5,060 nucleotides of DNA. Source: Candidatus Omnitrophota bacterium (lineage in GTDB: Bacteria > Ratteibacteria > UBA8468 > MWAK01). Below are positions 1 to 4,803 of this stretch, in pieces. The stretch's first letter is position 1, and each line of letters starts with the position of its first letter. Position numbers and translations under genes: made by a program. Below the pieces are notes generated by a model. It did no database searches, had not been told where the DNA came from, and worked only from the letters and a program-made list of their open reading frames with translations. Location: contig JAHJUB010000082.1 in assembly GCA_018829455.1 (NCBI GenBank), positions 1-5,060 on the forward strand, given 5' to 3'.

Positions 1-2
1 AC

Positions 3-53
3 GTTATTGGCAGCCAGTTGTTTGATTCCGAAAACTCCGAAGAAAAAACCTGA
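3..53 (+). CDS. C-terminal end of an unidentified upstream gene (partial)
   Basis: The frame starting at base 3 is open from the window edge and reads VIGSQLFDSENSEEKT before a TGA at 51-53. The acidic, polar tail looks like an ordinary protein C-terminus. The stop lies only 2 bases before the TTG start of uvrA, which would suggest an operon with translational coupling. Sixteen residues are too few to name a family. The frame starting at base 1 is also open, through a TAA at 94-96, but it would overlap uvrA by about 40 bases, so it is less likely. Only the upstream sequence can settle this. Confidence 0.4.
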   Translation, partial: VIGSQLFDSENSEEKT

Positions 54-55
54 CC

Positions 56-2827
56 TTGGAAGAGAAGATAATAATCCGGGGCGCGCGGGAGCATAACCTC
101 AAGGATATTGATTTAGAACTCCCCCGAAACAAACTCATCGTAGTTACCGGCGTATCCGGAAGCGGTAAATCATCTCTGGCTTTTGACACCCTCTACGCGG
201 AAGGTCAGCGCCGTTATATTGAAAGTCTCTCCGCTTACGCCCGTCAATTCCTGGACCAACTGCAAAAACCGGACGTGGAGCATATCTGGGGCCTGCCTCC
301 GGCTATCGCGATTGAACAGCGCCGTTCCAGCGCCAACCCCCGTTCCACGGTCGCCACCATCACCGAAATATACGATTACCTGCGCTTGCTCTTCAGCCGG
401 GTGGGTATTCCGCATTGCCCTAAATGTAAGATGGAAATAACGCGGCAGACCGTCCAGGAGATTACCGACAAAATTTTAGGCCTGCCGAAAGGCGCCACGG
501 TGCAGATTTTATCCCCGTTGGTAAGAGGCCGGAAAGGGGAATACCAGGAACTTTTTACCCAGACGGCTAAAGCCGGATTTTTAAGGGTGCGGGTTGACGG
601 AAAGTTTCACGAGGTGAGCGAGCCGATTAAATTAAGCCGCTACAAGGTTCACAACATTGATGTTCTGGTGGATACTATCCCGGTTTCCGGGCCGGAGAAG
701 GAGCGCATCACCGAATCGGTGGAGACCGGCTTGAAATTAGGCAAAGGCCTCCTGACGGCGAGCGCCGGCGGTAAGGACATTCTTTTTTCGGAACACTACG
801 CCTGCCCGGTATGCGAAAGAAGTTTTGAAGAATTCACCCCGCGGATGTTTTCTTTTAACAGCCCTTACGGCGCCTGCGCCGGCTGTAAAGGATTGGGGAC
901 TAAGATTGTTTTTGACCCGGACCTGGTCATACCGGAAAAACGGAAAACCCTGAAAGACGGCGCCATCAAGCCCTGGCACAGCGCCGGCGGCCGAAACCTT
1001 TATTTCCACTACCGTTATCTTCTGCGGGATTTGGCAAAGGCAGCCGGATTTACCCTTGACTACCGGTTCTGCGACCTCACCCAAGAACAGAAAACCGCGC
1101 TTCTCTACGGAAACGAAGAATATGATTTTGAAGGTGTCATTCCCAACCTGGAGCGGCGTTATCTGGAAACGGAGAGCGAATACCGTCGGGAGGATTTGGC
1201 CCGTTATATGCGGCAACTGCCCTGTCCGGAATGCAAAGGCGCGCGGCTGAAATCGGAATCTCTGGCCGTGACCGTTGCCGGCCGGAATATCTGGGAAGTC
1301 TGCCGGATGTCGGTAGAGACGGCCATGAGTTTCTTCTCCGGTTTGAAACTTGACCAGCGCCGCGCCATCATCAGCAAACAGGTTACCAAGGAGATTCGCA
1401 GCCGGCTCCAGTTTTTGGTTTCCGTCGGACTGGAATACCTGACCCTGGACCGGGTGGGCCACACCCTTTCCGGCGGAGAGAGCGAGCGCATCCGGTTGGC
1501 AACCCAGGTGGGCAGCGGCCTGGTTGGCGTACTTTACATTCTGGACGAACCCAGCATCGGGCTTCACCAGCGCGATAACCGCAAACTCCTGACAACCCTC
1601 AGGGAACTTCGCGATTTGGGAAATACGGTTATGGTGGTGGAACATGACGAGGAGACGATTCGCAGCGCCGATTACCTGATTGACCTCGGTCCCGGCGCCG
1701 GGATTTACGGCGGGAAGGTAGTGGCCGCCGGTCCGCTTTCCGCAATCTTGGCGGCGCCGGATTCCATTACCGGCAAATATCTTAAGAAGGAACTGGAAAT
1801 TCCGGTTCCCCGGAAGCGCCGGACGTTTGACAAACGGCGTTACATTGAAGTCAGGGGCGCCGCGGAATTTAACTTAAAGAACATTGACGTTAAAATTCCA
1901 CTGGGTCTGTTTGTCTGCATCACCGGCGTATCCGGTTCCGGCAAAAGTACCCTGGTGGATGAGATTATCCACAAAGGTCTGCGCCGGATTCTTTACGGAA
2001 CCCGGGAGCTGCCCGGAAAGCATAAGGATATTGTTAATGCCAACCTGGTGGATAAGGTTGTTGAGGTTGACCAGTCGCCGATTGGCCGCACTCCGCGCAG
2101 TAATCCGGCAACCTATGCCGGCCTCTTTACCAGCGCCCGGGACCTTTTCAGCCGTCTGCCGGAAGCGCGCTTGCGGGGCTATTCCGCCGGCCGGTTCAGT
2201 TTCAACGTCAAGGGCGGCCGTTGTGAAGCGTGCCGGGGTGAAGGGATAACCAAGATTGAGATGCACTTTCTGCCGGATATCTTCGTACCCTGTGAGGTCT
2301 GTCACGGTACCCGTTATAACCGGGAGACCCTGGAGATACTTTATAAAGGGAAGAGCATTGCGGAAGTCTTAAAGATGCAGATTCAGGAGGCGGCAGAGTT
2401 CTTCCGGAAGATTCCCGGCATCAGCGCCAAGATAGATGTTTTGAACGAAGTGGGTCTGGGTTACCTGGAGTTGGGCCAGCCGGCTACCACCCTTTCCGGC
2501 GGTGAGGCGCAGCGGATAAAATTAGCATCGGAATTGTGCCGCCAGGGAAGCCGGGGCACGCTTTACCTTCTGGACGAACCGACCACCGGCCTGCACTTTG
2601 CCGATATCCAGAAATTGCTCAACCTTTTGAATAAATTAGTTGATAAGGGAAGCGCGGTGGTGGTGATTGAGCACAATCTGGAGGTGATTAAGACCGCGGA
2701 TTACATCATTGATTTAGGGCCGGAAGGCGGGGACCGAGGTGGTTACGTGGTTGCGGCCGGTACCCCGGAAGAGGTGGCGCGAAACCCGAAATCATATACC
2801 GGCCAATATCTAAAACCTTTATTATAG
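56..2827 (+). CDS. uvrA: UvrABC system protein A (excinuclease ABC subunit A)
   Basis: UvrA is the cytoplasmic damage-sensing ATPase of bacterial nucleotide excision repair; as a dimer it finds distorted DNA and loads UvrB. The 923 residues contain the full architecture. The first ATPase has Walker A GVSGSGKSS at 32-40, signature LSGGE at 471-475, Walker B ILDEPS at 495-500 and the switch VVEHD at 527-531. The second has Walker A GVSGSGKST at 624-632, LSGGEAQR at 813-820, LLDEPTTGLH at 838-847 and VIEHN at 870-874. Zinc-binding cysteine pairs are CPKC 121-124 and CPEC 390-393 (probably one site), CPVC 250-253 with CAGC 274-277, and CEAC 723-726 with CEVC 746-749. The length is normal for the family. 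An in-frame TGA at 23-25 limits the start. TTG at 56 gives the usual N-terminus (EEKIIIRGAREHNL); there is no nearby ATG, and only the purine run at 39-48 could serve as a weak ribosome site. It ends in tandem stops, TAGTAG. No key residue is missing. Confidence 0.98.
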   Translation: MEEKIIIRGAREHNLKDIDLELPRNKLIVVTGVSGSGKSSLAFDTLYAEGQRRYIESLSAYARQFLDQLQKPDVEHIWGLPPAIAIEQRRSSANPRSTVATITEIYDYLRLLFSRVGIPHCPKCKMEITRQTVQEITDKILGLPKGATVQILSPLVRGRKGEYQELFTQTAKAGFLRVRVDGKFHEVSEPIKLSRYKVHNIDVLVDTIPVSGPEKERITESVETGLKLGKGLLTASAGGKDILFSEHYACPVCERSFEEFTPRMFSFNSPYGACAGCKGLGTKIVFDPDLVIPEKRKTLKDGAIKPWHSAGGRNLYFHYRYLLRDLAKAAGFTLDYRFCDLTQEQKTALLYGNEEYDFEGVIPNLERRYLETESEYRREDLARYMRQLPCPECKGARLKSESLAVTVAGRNIWEVCRMSVETAMSFFSGLKLDQRRAIISKQVTKEIRSRLQFLVSVGLEYLTLDRVGHTLSGGESERIRLATQVGSGLVGVLYILDEPSIGLHQRDNRKLLTTLRELRDLGNTVMVVEHDEETIRSADYLIDLGPGAGIYGGKVVAAGPLSAILAAPDSITGKYLKKELEIPVPRKRRTFDKRRYIEVRGAAEFNLKNIDVKIPLGLFVCITGVSGSGKSTLVDEIIHKGLRRILYGTRELPGKHKDIVNANLVDKVVEVDQSPIGRTPRSNPATYAGLFTSARDLFSRLPEARLRGYSAGRFSFNVKGGRCEACRGEGITKIEMHFLPDIFVPCEVCHGTRYNRETLEILYKGKSIAEVLKMQIQEAAEFFRKIPGISAKIDVLNEVGLGYLELGQPATTLSGGEAQRIKLASELCRQGSRGTLYLLDEPTTGLHFADIQKLLNLLNKLVDKGSAVVVIEHNLEVIKTADYIIDLGPEGGDRGGYVVAAGTPEEVARNPKSYTGQYLKPLL

Positions 2828-2830
2828 TAG

Positions 2831-2902
2831 GACAGGCGTCCCGCCTGTCAACGTAGGGGTCGGATTCATCCGACCCGCGGGCGCCATGAATGGCGCCCCT
2901 AC
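2831..2902. repeat. Triple-hairpin palindromic repeat (REP/MITE-like) between convergent genes
   Basis: Three perfect palindromes lie back to back. Hairpin 1 (2831-2849) is GACAGGCG-TCC-CGCCTGTC, with an 8-bp stem. Hairpin 2 (2857-2876) is GGGTCGGAT-TC-ATCCGACCC and hairpin 3 (2879-2898) is GGGCGCCAT-GA-ATGGCGCCC, each with a 9-bp stem. GTAG at 2853-2856 pairs with CTAC at 2899-2902 and encloses hairpins 2 and 3, giving a three-way junction. Translated on the minus strand, hairpin 1 gives DRRDACPT, a peptide I recall as a frequent artefact of repeat-derived false ORFs in environmental genomes, so this is probably a dispersed family. There is no T-tract, so it is not a classical terminator, although such strong stems between convergent genes could block transcription or protect mRNA 3' ends. 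It overlaps the last 3 bases of the lipoate-family gene. Confidence 0.85.
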
Positions 2903-3597
2903 ACAAACCTCATCCCCAGCGATTCCTCCATTCCCTTTACCAGCGCCTCTTTTATTACGGCGTCTTCCGGCCGGCGCCCCAGGATTTCCGTGATAGAAGT
3001 TGCTTTATCAAAAAAGTCCTGAGGGTTTTGAAAGACCCCGGTTACCAGTTGCGGATTGTAGGAGATGGGAATAGAACCGTGCTGCATAAAGGCGTTCTTT
3101 TTGCGGCGTTGGGCGCTGCCGATGATTTTTTTGTCTTTGACCACCAAGTCGTGCCGGCTGGAGAGGGCAAAGCAGGGTATATACCTTTCCGGGCCGGAAC
3201 TACTTCCGCCCCTCACCTCGGCGTTGACGCCTATTTTTTTAAGACCTTCCATCAACCCCTCAACGATGATGTAATAGGAAGACAGAAGGTCTTTGAAGGC
3301 CGGATGGTTTGAGATTAGGCTGGTGAAAGAATAGGTAATTTCGTCTTCGTGGAGGATGGCTCCGCCGCCGCTGGGCCGGCGGACGACGTCAATCTTGTTC
3401 TGCCGGCAGAAATCAAGGTTTGCTTCTTCTTCGGGCTTCTGCCCGGAACCCAAAGAAACCGCCGGCGGGTTCCAGCGGTAAAACCTTAAAGTGGGCGGGA
3501 TTCCCCCTTTTTCGGCCGCAGCAAGGAGCTTCAGGTCAAACTCCATGTTATACTTTCCGGTTCCCTCGCCGGTATCAATCAGCTGCCAGTCATTCAT
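2899..3597 (-). CDS. Lipoate-protein ligase A / octanoyltransferase (LipM-like) family protein
   Basis: Members of this biotin/lipoate A-B ligase fold transfer octanoate or lipoate to the lipoyl domains of 2-oxoacid dehydrogenases and GcvH in the cytoplasm. The 232 residues show the family motifs in order: an N-terminal NMEFDLKLL at 17-25, RFYRWNPPAVSLG at 38-50, the substrate-pocket RRPSGGGAILH at 73-83, CF at 142-143, DLVVKDKKIIGSAQRR at 150-165 with the conserved Lys157, and HGSI at 173-176. Cys142 aligns by eye with the nucleophilic cysteine of B. subtilis LipM, and Lys157 with the ligase/transferase lysine, so LipM-like octanoyl transfer is plausible but a lipoate ligase is not excluded. 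The start is ATG at 3597, with a promoter just upstream and no Shine-Dalgarno. The protein stops right after EESLGMRFV, whereas LipM proteins usually have some 30-40 further residues. The TAG stop (2899-2901) lies in the palindromic repeat, suggesting an element-made end. The gene is convergent with uvrA and divergent from mntA. Confidence 0.88.
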   Translation of the reverse strand: MNDWQLIDTGEGTGKYNMEFDLKLLAAAEKGGIPPTLRFYRWNPPAVSLGSGQKPEEEANLDFCRQNKIDVVRRPSGGGAILHEDEITYSFTSLISNHPAFKDLLSSYYIIVEGLMEGLKKIGVNAEVRGGSSSGPERYIPCFALSSRHDLVVKDKKIIGSAQRRKKNAFMQHGSIPISYNPQLVTGVFQNPQDFFDKATSITEILGRRPEDAVIKEALVKGMEESLGMRFV

Positions 3598-3611
3598 AAT
3601 TTAATTGCTTT

Positions 3612-3640
3612 ATTTTACGTTAGAATGATTGCGGCGTCAA
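3612..3640 (-). promoter_or_regulatory. Sigma-70-type promoter of the lipoate-family gene
   Basis: On the minus strand, TTGACG (3640-3635) and TAAAAT (3617-3612) are separated by 17 bp; each hexamer matches consensus at 5 of 6 bases. The predicted transcript start is near 3605, leaving about 8 bases before the ATG at 3597. That leader has no Shine-Dalgarno sequence, so translation would be nearly leaderless. Confidence 0.6.
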
Positions 3641-3670
3641 GGTTATCATAAACTGAATCATACCCTGCGC

Positions 3671-3699
3671 TTGTCATAAGGTGAAAAATAAAGTATAAT
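3671..3699 (+). promoter_or_regulatory. Strong sigma-70-type promoter of mntA-hepT
   Basis: TTGTCA (3671-3676) is followed after exactly 17 bp by a perfect TATAAT (3694-3699). Counting from the -10 box, transcription should begin at about 3706, one base before the ATG at 3707. This predicts a leaderless mRNA and argues for the ATG over the TTG at 3704. It lies in the 109-bp region shared with the divergent lipoate-family gene; I saw no clear operator palindrome. Confidence 0.72.
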
Positions 3700-3706
3700 C
3701 TCATTG

Positions 3707-3991
3707 ATGATAAGAAAAAAGATAGCCAACAAGTTGGCATCCTATTTGAAAGGATGCGGGGTTAAGAAGGTATCGGTTTTTGGCTCATATGTCCGGGGCG
3801 AAGAAAATCCGGGCAGCGATCTGGATATTCTGGTGGAATTCTCTGAAAGAAAATCCTTACTGGAAATTGTCAGGATAGAAAGGGAGTTGTCGGAGTTGTT
3901 GGGCATTAAGGTGGATTTATTAACCGAAAAAGCGATTAGTCCATATTTAAGAGACCGGATAAAACAAGAAGCCCAGCCGATATACGTATGA
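3707..3991 (+). CDS. mntA: MntA-type nucleotidyltransferase antitoxin (MNT domain)
   Basis: This is a 94-residue minimal nucleotidyltransferase, the antitoxin half of an MNT-HEPN pair. Characterised MntA enzymes use ATP to add AMP units to a tyrosine of the HEPN toxin and so silence it. The catalytic signature is complete: Gly26-Ser27 followed by RGEENPGSD, Asp38 and Asp40 (SDLD), and a third acidic residue at Asp70 in KVDLL. The start is taken as ATG 3707, because the promoter places the transcript start at about 3706; a TTG at 3704 would add one Met and lie upstream of the predicted RNA. The stop overlaps the hepT start (ATGA, 3988-3991), so the two are translationally coupled. Base composition is visibly AT-richer than uvrA, in line with horizontal acquisition. 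A solitary nucleotidyltransferase role is unlikely given the neighbour. Confidence 0.9.
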   Translation: MIRKKIANKLASYLKGCGVKKVSVFGSYVRGEENPGSDLDILVEFSERKSLLEIVRIERELSELLGIKVDLLTEKAISPYLRDRIKQEAQPIYV

Positions 3992-4341
3992 AAAAAGACG
4001 ATACTGTATATTTGAAACACATCCTGGACGCCATTAAACGCATTGAAAAATATCTTCCCGCAGACATGAAACACCAATTATTCAATAAAACACCGTTAAT
4101 TCAGGATGGTGTTATCCGGCAAATTGAGATAATCGGAGAGGCTGCCAAAGGGTTATCAGAAAAAATCAAAGGCAGATACCCGGAAATTCCCTGGAAAGAT
4201 ATTGTCGGAATGCGCAATAAATTGATTCACGATTATTTTGGCGTGGATATAGAAGCGGTTTTTGATACGGTAAAGAAAAATATCCCCGTTTTAAAAAAAG
4301 GAATCAAAACCATTTTGAATGAGGAAACCTGCTGTCCATAG
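3988..4341 (+). CDS. hepT: HepT-type HEPN ribonuclease toxin (DUF86)
   Basis: This 117-residue, mostly helical protein is of the HEPN/DUF86 family, the usual length for HepT toxins. The ribonuclease motif RX4HXY is intact: Arg76-NKLI-His81-D-Tyr83, within VGMRNKLIHDYFGVD. Arg76 and His81 would form the RNase site in a dimer, and Tyr83 is the position that MntA AMPylates in studied systems. The preceding IRQIEIIGEAAK (43-54) is the typical HepT helix that packs near the active site. Established HepT toxins act on RNA; for the Aphanizomenon system I recall removal of 4 nt from tRNA 3' ends. The start is ATG 3988, overlapping the mntA stop, with no strong ribosome site of its own, so it probably depends on mntA translation. 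No damage to the toxin is seen, so the module should be active. The cellular trigger is unknown. Confidence 0.9.
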   Translation: MKKDDTVYLKHILDAIKRIEKYLPADMKHQLFNKTPLIQDGVIRQIEIIGEAAKGLSEKIKGRYPEIPWKDIVGMRNKLIHDYFGVDIEAVFDTVKKNIPVLKKGIKTILNEETCCP

Positions 4342-4376
4342 CAAATTTTCAACGTCCTCCTCCTGGTCCATTTCCG

Positions 4377-4405
4377 TTGACGAATAAGGTTGGATTTGGT
4401 AAAAT
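4377..4405 (+). promoter_or_regulatory. Promoter of tRNA-Ala
   Basis: TTGACG (4377-4382), a 17-bp spacer, and TAAAAT (4400-4405) give a predicted start near 4412, so the precursor has a 5' leader of only about 4 bases before the tRNA at 4416. The hexamers and spacing are identical to those of the lipoate-family promoter. Confidence 0.6.
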
Positions 4406-4415
4406 TAAACAAAAT

Positions 4416-4488
4416 GGGGATATAGCTCAACCGGGAGAGCGCCTGCTTTGCATGCAGGAGGTCGGGGGTTCGAATCCCCCTATCTCCA
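4416..4488 (+). tRNA. tRNA-Ala (anticodon TGC)
   Basis: A complete cloverleaf can be folded by eye. The acceptor is GGGGATA 4416-4422 with TATCTCC 4481-4487 (one G-U pair). The D-stem is GCTC 4425-4428 with GAGC 4437-4440. The anticodon arm is CCTGC 4442-4446 and GCAGG 4454-4458 around loop TTTGCAT, with anticodon TGC at 4449-4451 reading GCA (Ala). The variable loop is 4459-4463. The T-stem is GGGGG/CCCCC around TTCGAAT (4464-4480), and the discriminator is A4488. CCA is not encoded (the next bases are CTT), so it must be added by CCA-adding enzyme. There is no G3-U70 pair at the classical place: position 3 is G and its partner, the fifth base of the 3' strand, is T, which in DNA terms is in fact a G-U pair at 3-70. 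That matches the known alanine identity element. Confidence 0.96.
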
Positions 4489-4506
4489 CTTTGTAATCTT
4501 ACACAA

Positions 4507-4528
4507 GGGGATTCGAACCCCCGAACTC
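4507..4528 (-). repeat. Inverted copy of the tRNA-Ala T-arm
   Basis: The reverse complement of these 22 bases matches tRNA-Ala 4458-4479 (variable loop, T-stem 5' strand, T-loop, most of the 3' strand) with one mismatch. It therefore forms a long inverted repeat with the real tRNA, with a spacer of 27 bases. I tried to extend it into a minus-strand tRNA and found no matching acceptor, D-arm or 7-nt anticodon loop, so it is a fragment, not a gene. Confidence 0.75.
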
Positions 4529-4535
4529 AAAGGGT

Positions 4536-4557
4536 GCGGGAAAAGGTATTTTCCCGC
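4536..4557. repeat. Perfect hairpin with 9-bp stem
   Basis: GCGGGAAAA (4536-4544), loop GGTA, TTTTCCCGC (4549-4557). It is placed where a terminator for tRNA-Ala might sit, but it is followed by GTAGTTGTTTT, not a clean T-tract, so termination is only possible, not shown. Confidence 0.7.
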
Positions 4558-4569
4558 GTAGTTGTTTTG

Positions 4570-4706
4570 GGGGATGGTTATTCGGAAGGGGAAACTCCTC
4601 TTCCGAAAACGAGCGAAGGAAACGTGAGGTCTTGTAGCGGCTGAGCTAAAGACCTGTTTCCGAAAGCGAAGTGGTCGGGTGGTTCGCAAATCCCCCTATC
4701 TCCACC
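4570..4706 (+). ncRNA. Possible tRNA-like structured RNA or tRNA-derived mini-element (unidentified)
   Basis: GGGGATG (4570-4576) can pair with TATCTCC (4697-4703) as a 7-bp acceptor-like stem (two G-U pairs) that closes a 134-base domain. Inside are two strong hairpins. One spans 4581-4607 (TTCGGAAG with CTTCCGAA, extended by 4 pairs). The other spans 4618-4661: GGAAAC/GTTTCC, a GTG bulge, AGGTCTT/AAGACCT, a one-base bulge, TAGC/GCTA and a 6-nt loop. The 3' part is a degenerate T-arm. It lacks a D-arm, anticodon arm or a peptide tag, so it is neither a working tRNA nor a recognisable tmRNA. No known ncRNA family was recognised. It may equally be a decayed insertion. No promoter was found for it, but read-through from tRNA-Ala would cover it. 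Confidence 0.25.
4673..4705 (+). repeat. Degenerate direct repeat of the tRNA-Ala 3' end
   Basis: These 33 bases equal tRNA-Ala 4460-4489 except for an inserted T at 4680 and an inserted CA at 4687-4688; the final 17 bases are identical. The T-stem now has a central mismatch and the T-loop has 9 bases, so it is not functional. A tRNA gene followed by a second copy of its own 3' end is the pattern left by elements that integrate at tRNA 3' ends, but here the interval is only 183 bases and holds no integrase. Confidence 0.85.
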
Positions 4707-4714
4707 TAAAAACA

Positions 4715-4786
4715 GTAAATGGTGAATGGTAAAAAATTTAAGTACTAAAGCTGTTACCATTTACAATTCACTATTCACAATTCACC
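4715..4786. repeat. Heptamer-based inverted repeat
   Basis: Three tandem copies of WATTCAC (AATTCAC, TATTCAC, AATTCAC) occupy 4765-4785. Upstream, 4715-4728 reads GTAAATG GTGAATG, the same units in opposite orientation. GTAAATGGT (4715-4723) is a perfect inverted match to ACCATTTAC (4756-4764), and GGTGAAT (4721-4727) to ATTCACC (4780-4786), so two alternative stems are possible. It ends about 17 bases before the lipoprotein start, so it would lie in that gene's leader or promoter. Confidence 0.7.
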
Positions 4787-4803
4787 GTAGTTATGGAGGA
4801 CAC

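Noticed and set aside
737..1645. Long (302-codon) open frame antisense to uvrA
   Set aside because: It lies entirely within the well-supported uvrA frame on the opposite strand, shows no family motif, and is explained by GC-biased codon use in uvrA.
1874..2305. Minus-strand open frame of 143 codons inside uvrA
   Set aside because: Shadow of the second ATPase and zinc region of uvrA; no ribosome site or recognisable motif.
2831..2902. CRISPR array or Rho-independent terminator
   Set aside because: The hairpins differ in sequence and have no spacers, and there is no T-tract after any stem on either strand.
2706..2906. Minus-strand open frame including RRDACPT
   Set aside because: Half is antisense to uvrA and half is a translation of the palindromic repeat, a common false ORF.
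2890..3312. Plus-strand open frame antisense to the lipoate-family gene
   Set aside because: Covers a gene with full family motifs on the other strand and starts inside the repeat; no independent support.
4490..4661. A second, minus-strand tRNA (T-arm at 4507-4523, D-arm-like TTTAGCTCAG at 4641-4652)
   Set aside because: No matching acceptor strands, the D-stem would not pair, and the hairpin at 4536-4557 gives a loop of 4, 6 or 8 bases, not the 7 of an anticodon arm.
4640..4666. Hammerhead ribozyme core (CTGA...CGAAA)
   Set aside because: The conserved CUGANGA is not met (CTGAGCT) and the stems do not have the required arrangement.
4673..4690. T-box antiterminator (GGGTGG...)
   Set aside because: The match is partial, is fully explained by the copied tRNA T-arm, and the downstream gene is a lipoprotein, not an aminoacyl-tRNA synthetase or amino-acid gene.
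4570..4706. tmRNA
   Set aside because: The acceptor-like stem fits, but there is no tag reading frame ending in an Ala-rich peptide, no pseudoknot series, and the length is about half that of the smallest typical tmRNA.
4480..4760. Minus-strand open frames across the tRNA-derived region
   Set aside because: They run through hairpins, the tRNA 3' end and its duplicate; the peptides are low-complexity readings of structured sequence.
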